Below, piece after piece: positions 17,518 to 25,145 of a stretch of 26,678 bases of DNA. Position numbers and translations under genes: made by a program. The stretch spans positions 1 to 26,678 of the forward strand of contig DDWD01000011.1 in the NCBI GenBank assembly GCA_002345825.1, given 5' to 3'. Below the pieces are notes generated by a model. The model searched no databases. It was not told the DNA's origin and saw only the letters and a list, made by a program, of their open reading frames with translations. The DNA comes from Bacteroidales bacterium UBA2295. Lineage in GTDB: Bacteria > Bacteroidota > Bacteroidia > Bacteroidales > Tenuifilaceae. Each line of letters opens with the position of its first letter. Position 1 is the stretch's first letter.

Positions 17518-17958
17518 ATGAAAAATATCTTCTTTGCATTATTTATTACAACGGCACTAATGCTTGGCTTTGCCAACGTATCGAAAGCCCAGTCTGAGGA
17601 CGATCTTGTGGAGATATGTGGTATGGTTGCAGGAGATGCCACATTCCTAAAGGATTTTAGAATCCGCCTTGATGCAGGCGATCCCCCTCCAACCCAAAGA
17701 TTTTCGGTAATCCTTCGTAAAGGGATTAAGTACCGTTTCTCGGTTTGTAACTCAAAGGACTTCGAAGGGAAAGTTGTTCTCCAACTTCTCGACAACAACA
17801 GGTTGCTTGCCACTACTTACATTGTAGCAACGGGGACCGATCATCCATCAATAGAATATGTATGTACCCGAACTGGCGCATACCACCTGTTCTTTAACTT
17901 TAGAGATGGAAAACCAGGACTGGCTGTAGGTCTTCTTTCGCTTGTGGAAACTATGTAA
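17518..17958 (+). CDS. Small secreted protein of unknown function
   Basis: A 146-residue protein with a signal peptide (MKNIFFALFITTALMLGFANVSKA, cut before QSEDD) and a compact beta-rich mature domain of about 120 residues. Two features stand out: FSVILRKGIKYRFSVCNS and YVCTRTGAYHLFFNFRDGKPGLAVGLLSL. Cysteines in the mature part could form disulfides. The pattern of a lipid-free extracytoplasmic beta-sandwich suggests a binding domain, but no family is recognised. An in-frame start at 17479 overlaps the preceding gene and would bury the signal peptide, so the ATG at 17518 is used. It is the last gene of the operon, 30 nt before the terminator hairpin. Confidence 0.72.
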   Translation: MKNIFFALFITTALMLGFANVSKAQSEDDLVEICGMVAGDATFLKDFRIRLDAGDPPPTQRFSVILRKGIKYRFSVCNSKDFEGKVVLQLLDNNRLLATTYIVATGTDHPSIEYVCTRTGAYHLFFNFRDGKPGLAVGLLSLVETM

Positions 17959-17988
17959 GGCTCTATTCCAATACTTATATATACTAAG

Positions 17989-18010
17989 GCAGCCACAGGC
18001 TGCTTTTTTT
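17989..18010 (+). terminator. Intrinsic terminator ending the signalling operon
   Basis: GCAGCC at 17989-17994 pairs with GGCTGC at 17998-18003 around an ACA loop, and is followed at once by seven T residues. Flanking A/T pairs lengthen the stem. This is a textbook rho-independent terminator and marks the end of the eleven-gene unit. Confidence 0.92.
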
Positions 18011-18031
18011 ATTCCCATTACACGCATACAA

Positions 18032-18065
18032 AAAAGGCCAGCAAGTAAATTTTTGCTGGCCTTTT
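18032..18065 (-). terminator. Terminator of the former tRNA-Asn gene (possibly bidirectional)
   Basis: A 13-bp perfect stem (AAAAGGCCAGCAA / TTGCTGGCCTTTT) with an 8-nt loop, with six T residues on the minus-strand side. It begins 5 nt past the 3' end of the tRNA-Asn fragment on the minus strand, so it was most likely that tRNA's own terminator. It now shields the chromosome from transcription coming out of the island, and could also act on plus-strand transcripts. Confidence 0.85.
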
Positions 18066-18070
18066 AAGTG

Positions 18071-18117
18071 CTCCTCATCTAGGACTTGAACCTAGGACCC
18101 CCTGATTAACAGTCAGT
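18071..18117 (-). tRNA. 3' fragment of tRNA-Asn(GTT): integration (att) site of the island
   Basis: Read on the minus strand, this gives the anticodon arm ACTGA-CTGTTAA-TCAGG (anticodon GTT, Asn), a GGGTC variable region, T-arm CTAGG-TTCAAGT-CCTAG, and the 3' acceptor strand ATGAGGA plus discriminator G. That is about tRNA positions 27-73. The acceptor 5' strand and D-arm are missing: upstream sequence on the minus strand is AT-rich and unlike a tRNA. A tyrosine recombinase gene starts 163 nt away. The simplest reading is that an element recombined in the anticodon region, leaving the displaced 3' part here; the reconstituted full tRNA should lie at the far end of the island. Confidence 0.88.
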
Positions 18118-18152
18118 ATTTATATCTTTCCTTTATCTTCCTTATATTTCTA
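18118..18152. repeat. Degenerate pyrimidine-rich tandem repeats beside the att site
   Basis: Immediately inside the island boundary, three roughly 10-nt units of similar sequence follow one another (TATATCTTTCC, TTTATCTTCC, TTATATTTCT). Their position next to the crossover region and before the recombinase promoter is where arm-type recombinase or accessory-factor sites would be expected. The role is inferred. Confidence 0.35.
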
Positions 18153-18183
18153 TTTGTTTCTATGTTAATATTTTATAAGTTTG
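18153..18183 (+). promoter_or_regulatory. Bacteroidota-type promoter of the recombinase gene
   Basis: TTTG at 18153-18156, a 19-nt spacer, and TAAGTTTG at 18176-18183 match the Bacteroidota -33/-7 consensus in sequence and spacing. Transcription would start near 18190, giving a leader of about 90 nt before the ATG at 18281. It overlaps the putative recombinase-binding region, so self-regulation is possible. Confidence 0.75.
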
Positions 18184-18280
18184 TATTTAGCGTTTAACTG
18201 CCTTCTATTGACAACAATCGACCCATTTGTTTGTAGAATGTTTGTATATTTTTTAAAGAAACCAATATAAAGGTAACCCA

Positions 18281-19519
18281 ATGAAAAAGGTTATTTCAGC
18301 AACATCGTCAATCGTTTTAGACCAAAGAATTCAACGAAAAGATGGCACTTATGCCATAAAATTACGAATTACTTTTCAGAGATTGTCCAAATACTACCCC
18401 ATTGGGATTTATCTTTCATCCGAAGAGTGGGAAAAAGTGAACGGAGAGAAGCCTAGAGGAGATTTTAAGGATTATAAAATCTTACTCAATAAGATTGAAT
18501 TAAATGCTATTAACACAATTCGAGCCTTGCCCGGCTTTTCATTCGAAGCATTCGAAAAGGCATTCAACAAACAGTCTGACCTAAGCAAGGATGTTCTTTC
18601 CCTTTTTGACGAGTACATCTCGGAGTTAAAATTGAACAAACAGTATGGCACTTCCGAAAGTTACCAAAACGCAAAGCATTCATTTCTAGCCTATATTAAG
18701 AGCAAGAATAGAAAGAGGTTAAATTTTGGAGATATAACTCCTGAATGGCTGCAAAATTATGAGGATTGGATGCTATCCCAAAACAAATCTATAACAACCG
18801 TAGGAATATATAATCGTTGCTTGCGAAGAATAATCAACAACGCGATTGATGATGGTCTGTTTAACCGAGAGTTCTATCCATATGGAAAACGTAAATACCA
18901 AATACCTGGAGGTAGAAATATTAAGAAGGCTCTTTCGCTTCAAGAGATTCAACAACTCCAGGCCTATGTTCCCAAAAATGAATCAGAAGCAAATGCACGA
19001 GACCTTTGGCTTTTAAGCTACCTGTGTAATGGGGCAAACTTGCAGGATCTAGCTAGACTTCAATACAAAGATATTGGTTCAAAATCACTTGTTTTTATTC
19101 GCCAAAAAACCAAACGAACAACCAAACAGGATATTCAACCAATTATTGTAAGCCTTATCCCGGAGAGCAAAAAACTTATTAAAAAGTTGGCTGTACCATC
19201 ACAAGACAAAAATGATTTTGTGCTGGGAATATTAAAAGGTTCAGAGGATGAGGAAACTAAAAGGGAAAGCATTAAAAGAGCAACCAAAGGTGCCAATAAG
19301 CACTTAAAGAGAATTGGTGAAAACATTGGTCTCCAAACTAAACTAACGCTTGGAGTAGCAAGGCACAGCTGGGCAACAGTTATGAAAAACCTTGGAGCCA
19401 GCGACGAGTTGGTTGGCGAAGGATTAGGGCACCAACTCATAAGCACAACTAAGAACTATCTGGGTAGCTTCGAAGATAAAATTCGTGAAAAATACCAAAA
19501 TCAACTTCTAAAGTTTTAG
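18281..19519 (+). CDS. Tyrosine recombinase (integrase), Bacteroidota mobile-element type
   Basis: A 412-residue site-specific recombinase. It has an N-terminal arm DNA-binding domain (about 8-55), a SAM-like core-binding domain (about 105-205) and a C-terminal catalytic domain (about 215-405). Catalytic residues visible are Arg361 in ARHSW, His384 in GLGH and the nucleophile Tyr393 in TKNYLG; a lysine is available in RQKTKRTTK. The first catalytic arginine is replaced by Asn250 (SYLCNGANLQDLARL), and the histidine of the usual HxxR is Gly358. IntDOT of CTnDOT also lacks the canonical first arginine, so this is not proof of inactivity. It has its own promoter and faces into the island. It presumably integrates and excises the element at tRNA-Asn. 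Confidence 0.92.
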   Translation: MKKVISATSSIVLDQRIQRKDGTYAIKLRITFQRLSKYYPIGIYLSSEEWEKVNGEKPRGDFKDYKILLNKIELNAINTIRALPGFSFEAFEKAFNKQSDLSKDVLSLFDEYISELKLNKQYGTSESYQNAKHSFLAYIKSKNRKRLNFGDITPEWLQNYEDWMLSQNKSITTVGIYNRCLRRIINNAIDDGLFNREFYPYGKRKYQIPGGRNIKKALSLQEIQQLQAYVPKNESEANARDLWLLSYLCNGANLQDLARLQYKDIGSKSLVFIRQKTKRTTKQDIQPIIVSLIPESKKLIKKLAVPSQDKNDFVLGILKGSEDEETKRESIKRATKGANKHLKRIGENIGLQTKLTLGVARHSWATVMKNLGASDELVGEGLGHQLISTTKNYLGSFEDKIREKYQNQLLKF

Positions 19520-19522
19520 AAT

Positions 19523-20761
19523 ATGAAACATAGCCTTTCCCAGCAAAATAAGAGCAAACCCTCAATTGAGTATTCTTATGAGTGGTTTAATTTATTCCTC
19601 GATAGTGATTTGCAAGAATTATATCAAGTTTTTTTAAGGAGTAATCATTGGGATAAAGAAGCCTTTTTCACTGATCTTTCAATTCACCTATTGCCTTTGT
19701 TTGAAGTATCTTATGACCAGATTCAGCATCCCGCAGAACATTATACTTATAGTTATATTGAAGGGAAGGCTACCGCAAAATTGATAAATGAATTAGACAA
19801 GGACGACTTAGCCCCTCTATACATAAATATGATTCCTGTATATCAAGAATTATATTTTAATCAAGTAAAAAAGCGAATAAAGGAAGGACGAAAAACGGAT
19901 TCTTTGAATATAACAAGGAGTAATGCGAGGAACTTGCTAGAAGATGTTTTTAATAGGTTGATTAACATATCCGCTTTGCTTTTGGAGTCAATAGTTATTG
20001 ACAATGATATTTATCGCTACGCTAATCCTAAAACAGTTTTATTTGATATCATAAAAGAATCCATTAATAAGGAAACCTTCAGTGTTCACACATTTTCATT
20101 GGCTTCTGGAAGTCCAGAACACTTCATTGACAAAGTCCACGAAATAGCTATTAAGCATACTGTTTTAGTTCTAGATAGGCTACCGAACGAAGAAAAAGTG
20201 GCGTTAATACCTTCTTTGAAACAACACATGAAGAACGAGCAAAACTTAAAGGTTACTAAAGGCTTAAACTACAATAAGATTGGGAGGCTTGAGGATTTTT
20301 ACAAGCTATACATTGAACGATTCGAAAATGAAAAGAAAGAAATAATAGAACTAAATAAATCATTTTTTGCCATAGGGACTATGAGTGATCTTAAAGCAAA
20401 AAATCCCAAGGATCTGATTAAAAAGAAAGAGATAATTTTTAAAAATATATTTATTCGACTCAAGCATAAATTTGACAACAGGCCTACTGCAGCATACTTT
20501 GAGTCACTATTTAATTCTGATTTAGAATATTATGAAACGTTTAACTGGGTTGGCGATTATTCAGAATTTATAATATTGATAAGGTTTCTAAAAGATAAGG
20601 GGATAATACGGCAAACTAATCTACAAAATGTTCTCACCAATCGCTTTTTAGTAAAAGGAGAAAAACTAATAAACAAGAGTAGTCTTTCTTCTCAAATCAG
20701 CCAGATTATTATTAACCCTAAGTCTAATTGGGTTAAGACACTAGAAAGTTGTTTGTACTAG
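19523..20761 (+). CDS. Unknown protein encoded next to the integrase (possible RteC-like C-terminal region)
   Basis: A 412-residue soluble, Lys/Glu-rich, mostly helical protein with no signal peptide or membrane segment. Its start lies three bases after the integrase stop codon, so it is almost certainly co-transcribed and probably linked to element mobility or control. No catalytic motif is seen. The C-terminal part, with PTAAYFESLFNSDLEYYE and then WVGDYSEFIILIRFLKDKGII, recalls the helix-turn-helix-like end of RteC-type and related Bacteroidota mobile-element proteins. That resemblance is by eye and weak. The coding region is visibly AT-rich relative to the chromosome-like genes on the left, in keeping with acquired DNA. 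Confidence 0.7.
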   Translation: MKHSLSQQNKSKPSIEYSYEWFNLFLDSDLQELYQVFLRSNHWDKEAFFTDLSIHLLPLFEVSYDQIQHPAEHYTYSYIEGKATAKLINELDKDDLAPLYINMIPVYQELYFNQVKKRIKEGRKTDSLNITRSNARNLLEDVFNRLINISALLLESIVIDNDIYRYANPKTVLFDIIKESINKETFSVHTFSLASGSPEHFIDKVHEIAIKHTVLVLDRLPNEEKVALIPSLKQHMKNEQNLKVTKGLNYNKIGRLEDFYKLYIERFENEKKEIIELNKSFFAIGTMSDLKAKNPKDLIKKKEIIFKNIFIRLKHKFDNRPTAAYFESLFNSDLEYYETFNWVGDYSEFIILIRFLKDKGIIRQTNLQNVLTNRFLVKGEKLINKSSLSSQISQIIINPKSNWVKTLESCLY

Positions 20762-20786
20762 AATATTTCCTTTCATCACATTCCCT

Positions 20787-20934
20787 CCTTGTTCAAACCT
20801 TAAGCCACCAAAAGCCCCAAGTGAAGGGTTTGTCAAGGGCGATGATACCAAAATGCACAAACCAACAGATCATCGCTTGTATACCCTTGACAAAGCCGGA
20901 ACGTGGGCTAGCTTCGCTTAAGGGATTGACAAGG
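20787..20934. repeat. Nested inverted repeats in the gap between convergent genes
   Basis: The 278-nt gap between two convergent genes holds an elaborate symmetric structure. The outer arms are 20787-20805 and 20916-20934 (imperfect 19-mers sharing the perfect CCTTAAGC / GCTTAAGG). Inside are TTTGTCAAGGG (20829-20839) and CCCTTGACAAA (20884-20894), and within these GCGATGAT (20839-20846) and ATCATCGC (20869-20876) around a 22-nt loop. A core like TTGTCAA/TTGACAA occurs four times in total, counting the imperfect TTGTTCAA. The structure could form a long hairpin in RNA or a cruciform in DNA. There is no T-run as in a simple terminator. Function unknown. Confidence 0.7.
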
Positions 20935-21039
20935 AAACTACATTAAGTGCAGAATCGCTCTTTTTTCTGCTCTTGATACCGCTTCCTAAAGCTTTTGCTG
21001 ATTGTTTGCACCTTGAAGAATCTGGAAAAGTGTAAGAAT

Positions 21040-22119
21040 TCAGATAAACATTGTTCCTATGGAATCAATATCAATGCTTAATTCATAATAATTTGGAACA
21101 ACAAATTGCTTAACATCTCTTACAATCTTCACTATTCCTTTATGAATCCCAAAGGTTTCGGATATATACTCCTCATCGGCTATTGGATCCTGAATTATTA
21201 CTCTTTGAAGGCTTCCTTTTGCAGACTCCAATAGCATTTTGTCTATCTTATGATTAAAAGGAGGGAAAGAATAACCTATCACAACTAGAGTATAGGTTTC
21301 ACTGAAAATTTTAATTGCTCTTTCTCGAGCAATAGCAGAAACACTAGACTCCTCTTCCCAAGCATAATTAATGAAGTGATTAAAATCAAAATCACCCTTT
21401 GGATCTGGTTCCGTTAAAAACAATAACTCTTCAACAATTCTCGCTAGGTTTTTACTGTCTGACCTATTGAACATATCCCTACCTTCACCCATCCCGTAAT
21501 ACCCTTGAAAGCCGTTCAGGTGACAACATTTAATGATATTTAGGTTATCTGAATTGGGGATAAATGGGAAAAACTGATTAACCACATTATAATCTTGTGC
21601 CTCTATATCAGTAAACTTTCTATAAGCCTCTTCGAGTTGCAAATCGTAATTCCAAGTTACAAAGTTAACCTCATCCCTTAACTTGGGATAACGCTCACCT
21701 TTTTCGAGAAATGTTGCTAATAAACTAATATATCTAGGATCTACCTCTCGGCATTCTCTTGTTTTTCCTTGCTCTGATGTAATTGTCCGCCATTCCTTGT
21801 TATCGGTTAATGACCAAAGGGTGAAAAATAAGCTAACAGCTAATTTTAAACCTTTTAGTTCTTTGTATTTACCCAAAAGGAAAAGCTTTTTAGCATAGGT
21901 ATCAATAGTGTTAAACTCTTTAGAACTTTTCCCCACACTTCCAATTAGCCATAGTAAGCGATCTTGACTGCTCTTTAATCCTTTGAACTCTGATTCTGTA
22001 TATGTAAATTTCTTGTCAAATTTTTTAGGAAGTTCCATCATCTTATCCCCCATCTCATTCAAAATAGGACAAGCATTATAACTAGCTCCAGCTCCAAATA
22101 GGTATGTAATATTGTTCAT
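21040..22119 (-). CDS. SIR2-like domain protein, probable NAD-degrading defence effector
   Basis: A 359-residue protein with a SIR2-type NAD-binding fold. It has FGAGASYNACP at the N-terminus (GAGAS, 9-13), TWNYD (155-159, with Asn157 and Asp159), KCCHLNG with the likely catalytic His200, and LVVIGYSFPPFNHKID near the C-terminus. SIR2-like domains in bacterial immunity (for example Thoeris ThsA and the DSR proteins) destroy NAD after phage infection; classical protein deacetylation is less likely because the zinc-binding cysteines of sirtuins are not seen. It is the last gene of the minus-strand defence operon, 27 nt after hsdR. Its DNA is visibly more AT-rich than hsdR, which suggests a separate origin. 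No sensor domain is obvious, so a partner or trigger is unknown. Confidence 0.78.
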   Translation of the reverse strand: MNNITYLFGAGASYNACPILNEMGDKMMELPKKFDKKFTYTESEFKGLKSSQDRLLWLIGSVGKSSKEFNTIDTYAKKLFLLGKYKELKGLKLAVSLFFTLWSLTDNKEWRTITSEQGKTRECREVDPRYISLLATFLEKGERYPKLRDEVNFVTWNYDLQLEEAYRKFTDIEAQDYNVVNQFFPFIPNSDNLNIIKCCHLNGFQGYYGMGEGRDMFNRSDSKNLARIVEELLFLTEPDPKGDFDFNHFINYAWEEESSVSAIARERAIKIFSETYTLVVIGYSFPPFNHKIDKMLLESAKGSLQRVIIQDPIADEEYISETFGIHKGIVKIVRDVKQFVVPNYYELSIDIDSIGTMFI

Positions 22120-22146
22120 TGTTCTATGGTTATAAGCTTGCTAAAA

Positions 22147-25143
22147 CTACCCCACCACCCCATTCATCCTACTATAAATACTCTTCATCATAATCTCCTT
22201 AACCAGGTCGCCAAAGGCTTTGTCCTCAAGGATTTTTTCGAAGATATCCTGATTCTGATCCATACGGTCGATTAGTTTGGTAAGAAAGAGATCCTCAAAG
22301 GCATATTTAAACGTATCAATTTTATTAACCTTTGCTTGGCTTTGCAGGGTTTCGTCCTGCATCAGCTCGGTTTCAATTTGGTCGAAGAATAGCCTATCGG
22401 CCTCCTCGAACTCAGTGCCAAACCTATCGTTTAGCACATTAATAATTTCTGATAGTTTGGCTTCCTCGTCCTTGGGTCGTTTTAGTCCTGCTTCTAGCGT
22501 TCCGCTTAGCTCGCCATTTGCATCCTTATCCAAACCAATTGCCCCCTCGGCTATCTTTTGCAAGCGGTAATACTCCAGGGCAACCTCATCGGTTAGCTGC
22601 AACGACTCGGCCAAATCTCTCTTGGGCAAACGGGTCTGCAGTAGCTTGGCGTATGCATAGAATTTCTCCAGATCGGCATCGGCAAAGGGCATTATCTGCG
22701 AAAGGAATGCGTAAAGGTTAGTCCATGTTCTGAGCATCTTCTTAAACTCATCCCGCTTTTCCTCCTCGTCAATGGCCTTAAACCTATCCACTGCGGGATC
22801 GGTGAGGGCGTAGAGTTTCTTCTGATCCCTTGCGCTGTTCAGCTTTGTATTTGGGTTAAAGTAGATATTTGCAAAGGCATCGATCTCCGAATACCAGTAA
22901 ACCTGAAACTCGTCGAGCTTGGTTTTCAAATCGTACAGGTGATTTGGCTCTGCATCCTCCTTTATGGTGGTTATCTCGTAGTAGGGCTGGAATGAGTCTA
23001 GTATGGTTTGCCTATCGTTGGCAAAATCGAGCACAAAGGTATCCTCCTTGCCGGGATAGGTTCTGTTGAGCCTTGATAGCGTTTGCACAGCCTTTACGCC
23101 CGATAATTTCTTATCGACATACATAGTGTGCAGTAAGGGCTGATCGAACCCCGTTTGGTACTTATCGGCAACAATAAGGATTTTGTACTCCTCCTTATCA
23201 AAAACCTTGGGGAGTTCCTTCTCACCAAAGCCTGTAAGTTCAGGTTCAGATACGCCATCGGGGAAATTATCGTCGATTACCTTGCCCGAGAACGCCACCA
23301 AAATTTTGATGTTATGCTGATACCCCTTTGCCTTGATATAACGGTTAAACTCCTCGTAGTAGCGCTTGGCGTGTAGGCGCGACCCAGTAACCACCATAGC
23401 CTTTGCACGGCCGCCTAGCTTCTTGGCAACTATCTGCCTAAAATGCTCAATGATAATCTCCGATTTCTGCGCCAGGTTGTGCGGGTGCAACGACACAAAA
23501 CGGCCAATGGCCTTGGATGCTTTCTTCTTGTTCAGCTTGGGGTCGTCCTCAATGGCCTTGTTCAGCTTAAAGTAAAGCTCGTAGGTGGTGTAGTGCTCCA
23601 ACACATCGAGAATAAACTCCTCCTCAATGGCTTGGCGCATTGCGTATAGGTGGAATGGTTTAGGCTTACCATCTTTATCGGTGTGCCCAAAAACCTTTAG
23701 GGTTTTATACTTTGGCGTTGCAGTAAAGGCAAAAAACGATATGTTGCCGTGCTGACCCCGAATGGTGGCCGAACGCTCTATCTGCTCGCGGATATAGTCC
23801 TCATCGGTGTAATCATTTGAATCGTCTTCGGCTTGTGCATCCTCAAGCGATTTGGCTGCCAGCACTTCCTTCATCTTCTTGCTGGCCTCGCCACCCTGCG
23901 AGCTGTGCGCCTCATCAATAATTACAGCATACTTTCTATCGGGCAAATCGCCCACCTTATCGATTACAAAGGGGAATTTTTGCAGCGTTGTTATGATGAT
24001 ATTCGAGCCGTAGCCAAGTGCCTGGGCAAGCTGCTGGCTGTCCTTATCAATTTTCTGGACAACGCCCGACTTATGCTCAAACTGATAGATGGTGTTTTGC
24101 AGCTGCTGATCTAAAACCTTACGGTCGGTTACCACAATTACGCTATCGAAAAGGCGATTATCGAGCGTATCGTGCAGGCTCGAGAGGCGATAGGCAAGCC
24201 AAGCGATGGTATTACTCTTGCCCGATCCGGCAGAGTGTTGTACTAAGTAGTTTGTGCCAGCTCCCTTGGCCAGCACATCGGCACCAATCTCCCTAACAGC
24301 ATCGAGCTGATGAAAACGAGGGAAAATAAGTTTCTCTTTCTTTATGGTTCGTCCATCAATCTCAAACTCCTCGGTTTGCAGATGCACAAACTGATGGATT
24401 ATCTCCATCCAGCTATCCTTGGTTAGTATCTCCTCCCATAGATATGAGGTTCGGTAGCCCTTGGGGTTAGGCGGATTGCCCTTGCCATTATTGTAGCCCT
24501 TGTTAAAGGGCAGCCAACGGGTTTTTATGCCATCAACCTTGGTGGTCATAAAAACCTCGTCCTGATCGACTGCAAAGTGAACCAATGCCCTTTTTTTGAA
24601 TGCGAAAAGCAACTCCTTACTATCGCGCGTGGTGTTGTACTGCCTTTTGGCGTTGCTGGTATCCTGACCCGTAAACTGGTTTTTAACCTCGATGGTTGCC
24701 ACCGGAACACCGTTGAGCGACAGCACAATATCAACAGAATTTTTATTGGTATTGCTATAGTACACCTGCCTAAAAACCTTTAAACTATTGGATTGATAAA
24801 GTTTATAAGCATCGGGGTTTAGCCCCGAAACAGGTTTTAGGTAGGCCATCTGGAATTTCACCCCGTAATCGGTAAAGCCCTTGCGAAGAACATCCAAGCT
24901 CCCCCGCAGCTCCATCTCCTTAACCAGCCTGCTTACAACCCTGTTGTCCACATCGGCACCGTGAATGGTTGCAATTTTCTCCCATTTCTTGGGCTGCGAC
25001 TCCTGCAGAAACTTTAGCACATCGTATTTAAACAAGCCCAGCTCGGGGCTGTAATCGGGGGCGTTGCCCTGGGTGTAGTTACCGCTTTCAACCAGCGTGT
25101 TTACAATTGCCTCTTCGAATGTTGCTTCGCTTTTAATGCTCAT
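22147..25143 (-). CDS. hsdR: Type I restriction enzyme, R subunit
   Basis: A 998-residue HsdR, the subunit that translocates and cuts unmodified DNA as part of an HsdR-HsdM-HsdS complex. The N-terminal PD-(D/E)xK nuclease has Asp138, Glu152 and Lys154 (VDIVLSLNGVPVATIEVK). The superfamily 2 motor has Walker A HSAGSGKS (303-310), DEAH (410-413), FTATP near 475 and a later QTLSRLNRT helicase motif. A helical C-terminal region follows. Length and motifs are complete, so it should be active if HsdM and HsdS are present. The ATG lies two bases after the end of rloB. Methyltransferase and specificity genes are not in the window and should be upstream, beyond 26678. Confidence 0.96.
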   Translation of the reverse strand: MSIKSEATFEEAIVNTLVESGNYTQGNAPDYSPELGLFKYDVLKFLQESQPKKWEKIATIHGADVDNRVVSRLVKEMELRGSLDVLRKGFTDYGVKFQMAYLKPVSGLNPDAYKLYQSNSLKVFRQVYYSNTNKNSVDIVLSLNGVPVATIEVKNQFTGQDTSNAKRQYNTTRDSKELLFAFKKRALVHFAVDQDEVFMTTKVDGIKTRWLPFNKGYNNGKGNPPNPKGYRTSYLWEEILTKDSWMEIIHQFVHLQTEEFEIDGRTIKKEKLIFPRFHQLDAVREIGADVLAKGAGTNYLVQHSAGSGKSNTIAWLAYRLSSLHDTLDNRLFDSVIVVTDRKVLDQQLQNTIYQFEHKSGVVQKIDKDSQQLAQALGYGSNIIITTLQKFPFVIDKVGDLPDRKYAVIIDEAHSSQGGEASKKMKEVLAAKSLEDAQAEDDSNDYTDEDYIREQIERSATIRGQHGNISFFAFTATPKYKTLKVFGHTDKDGKPKPFHLYAMRQAIEEEFILDVLEHYTTYELYFKLNKAIEDDPKLNKKKASKAIGRFVSLHPHNLAQKSEIIIEHFRQIVAKKLGGRAKAMVVTGSRLHAKRYYEEFNRYIKAKGYQHNIKILVAFSGKVIDDNFPDGVSEPELTGFGEKELPKVFDKEEYKILIVADKYQTGFDQPLLHTMYVDKKLSGVKAVQTLSRLNRTYPGKEDTFVLDFANDRQTILDSFQPYYEITTIKEDAEPNHLYDLKTKLDEFQVYWYSEIDAFANIYFNPNTKLNSARDQKKLYALTDPAVDRFKAIDEEEKRDEFKKMLRTWTNLYAFLSQIMPFADADLEKFYAYAKLLQTRLPKRDLAESLQLTDEVALEYYRLQKIAEGAIGLDKDANGELSGTLEAGLKRPKDEEAKLSEIINVLNDRFGTEFEEADRLFFDQIETELMQDETLQSQAKVNKIDTFKYAFEDLFLTKLIDRMDQNQDIFEKILEDKAFGDLVKEIMMKSIYSRMNGVVG

Positions 25144-25145
25144 AT

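Noticed and set aside
18071..18150. A complete tRNA-Asn gene
   Set aside because: The D-arm and acceptor 5' strand are absent; sequence beyond 18117 is AT-rich and cannot pair with the acceptor 3' strand.
20749..20946. Short 65-residue open frame covering the inverted-repeat region
   Set aside because: It overlaps the end of the preceding gene, has no start context, and its content follows the inverted-repeat structure rather than coding bias.
20949..20970. GCAGAA / TTCTGC hairpin as a terminator between the convergent genes
   Set aside because: The T-run is in the loop rather than after the stem and the stem is only 6 bp.
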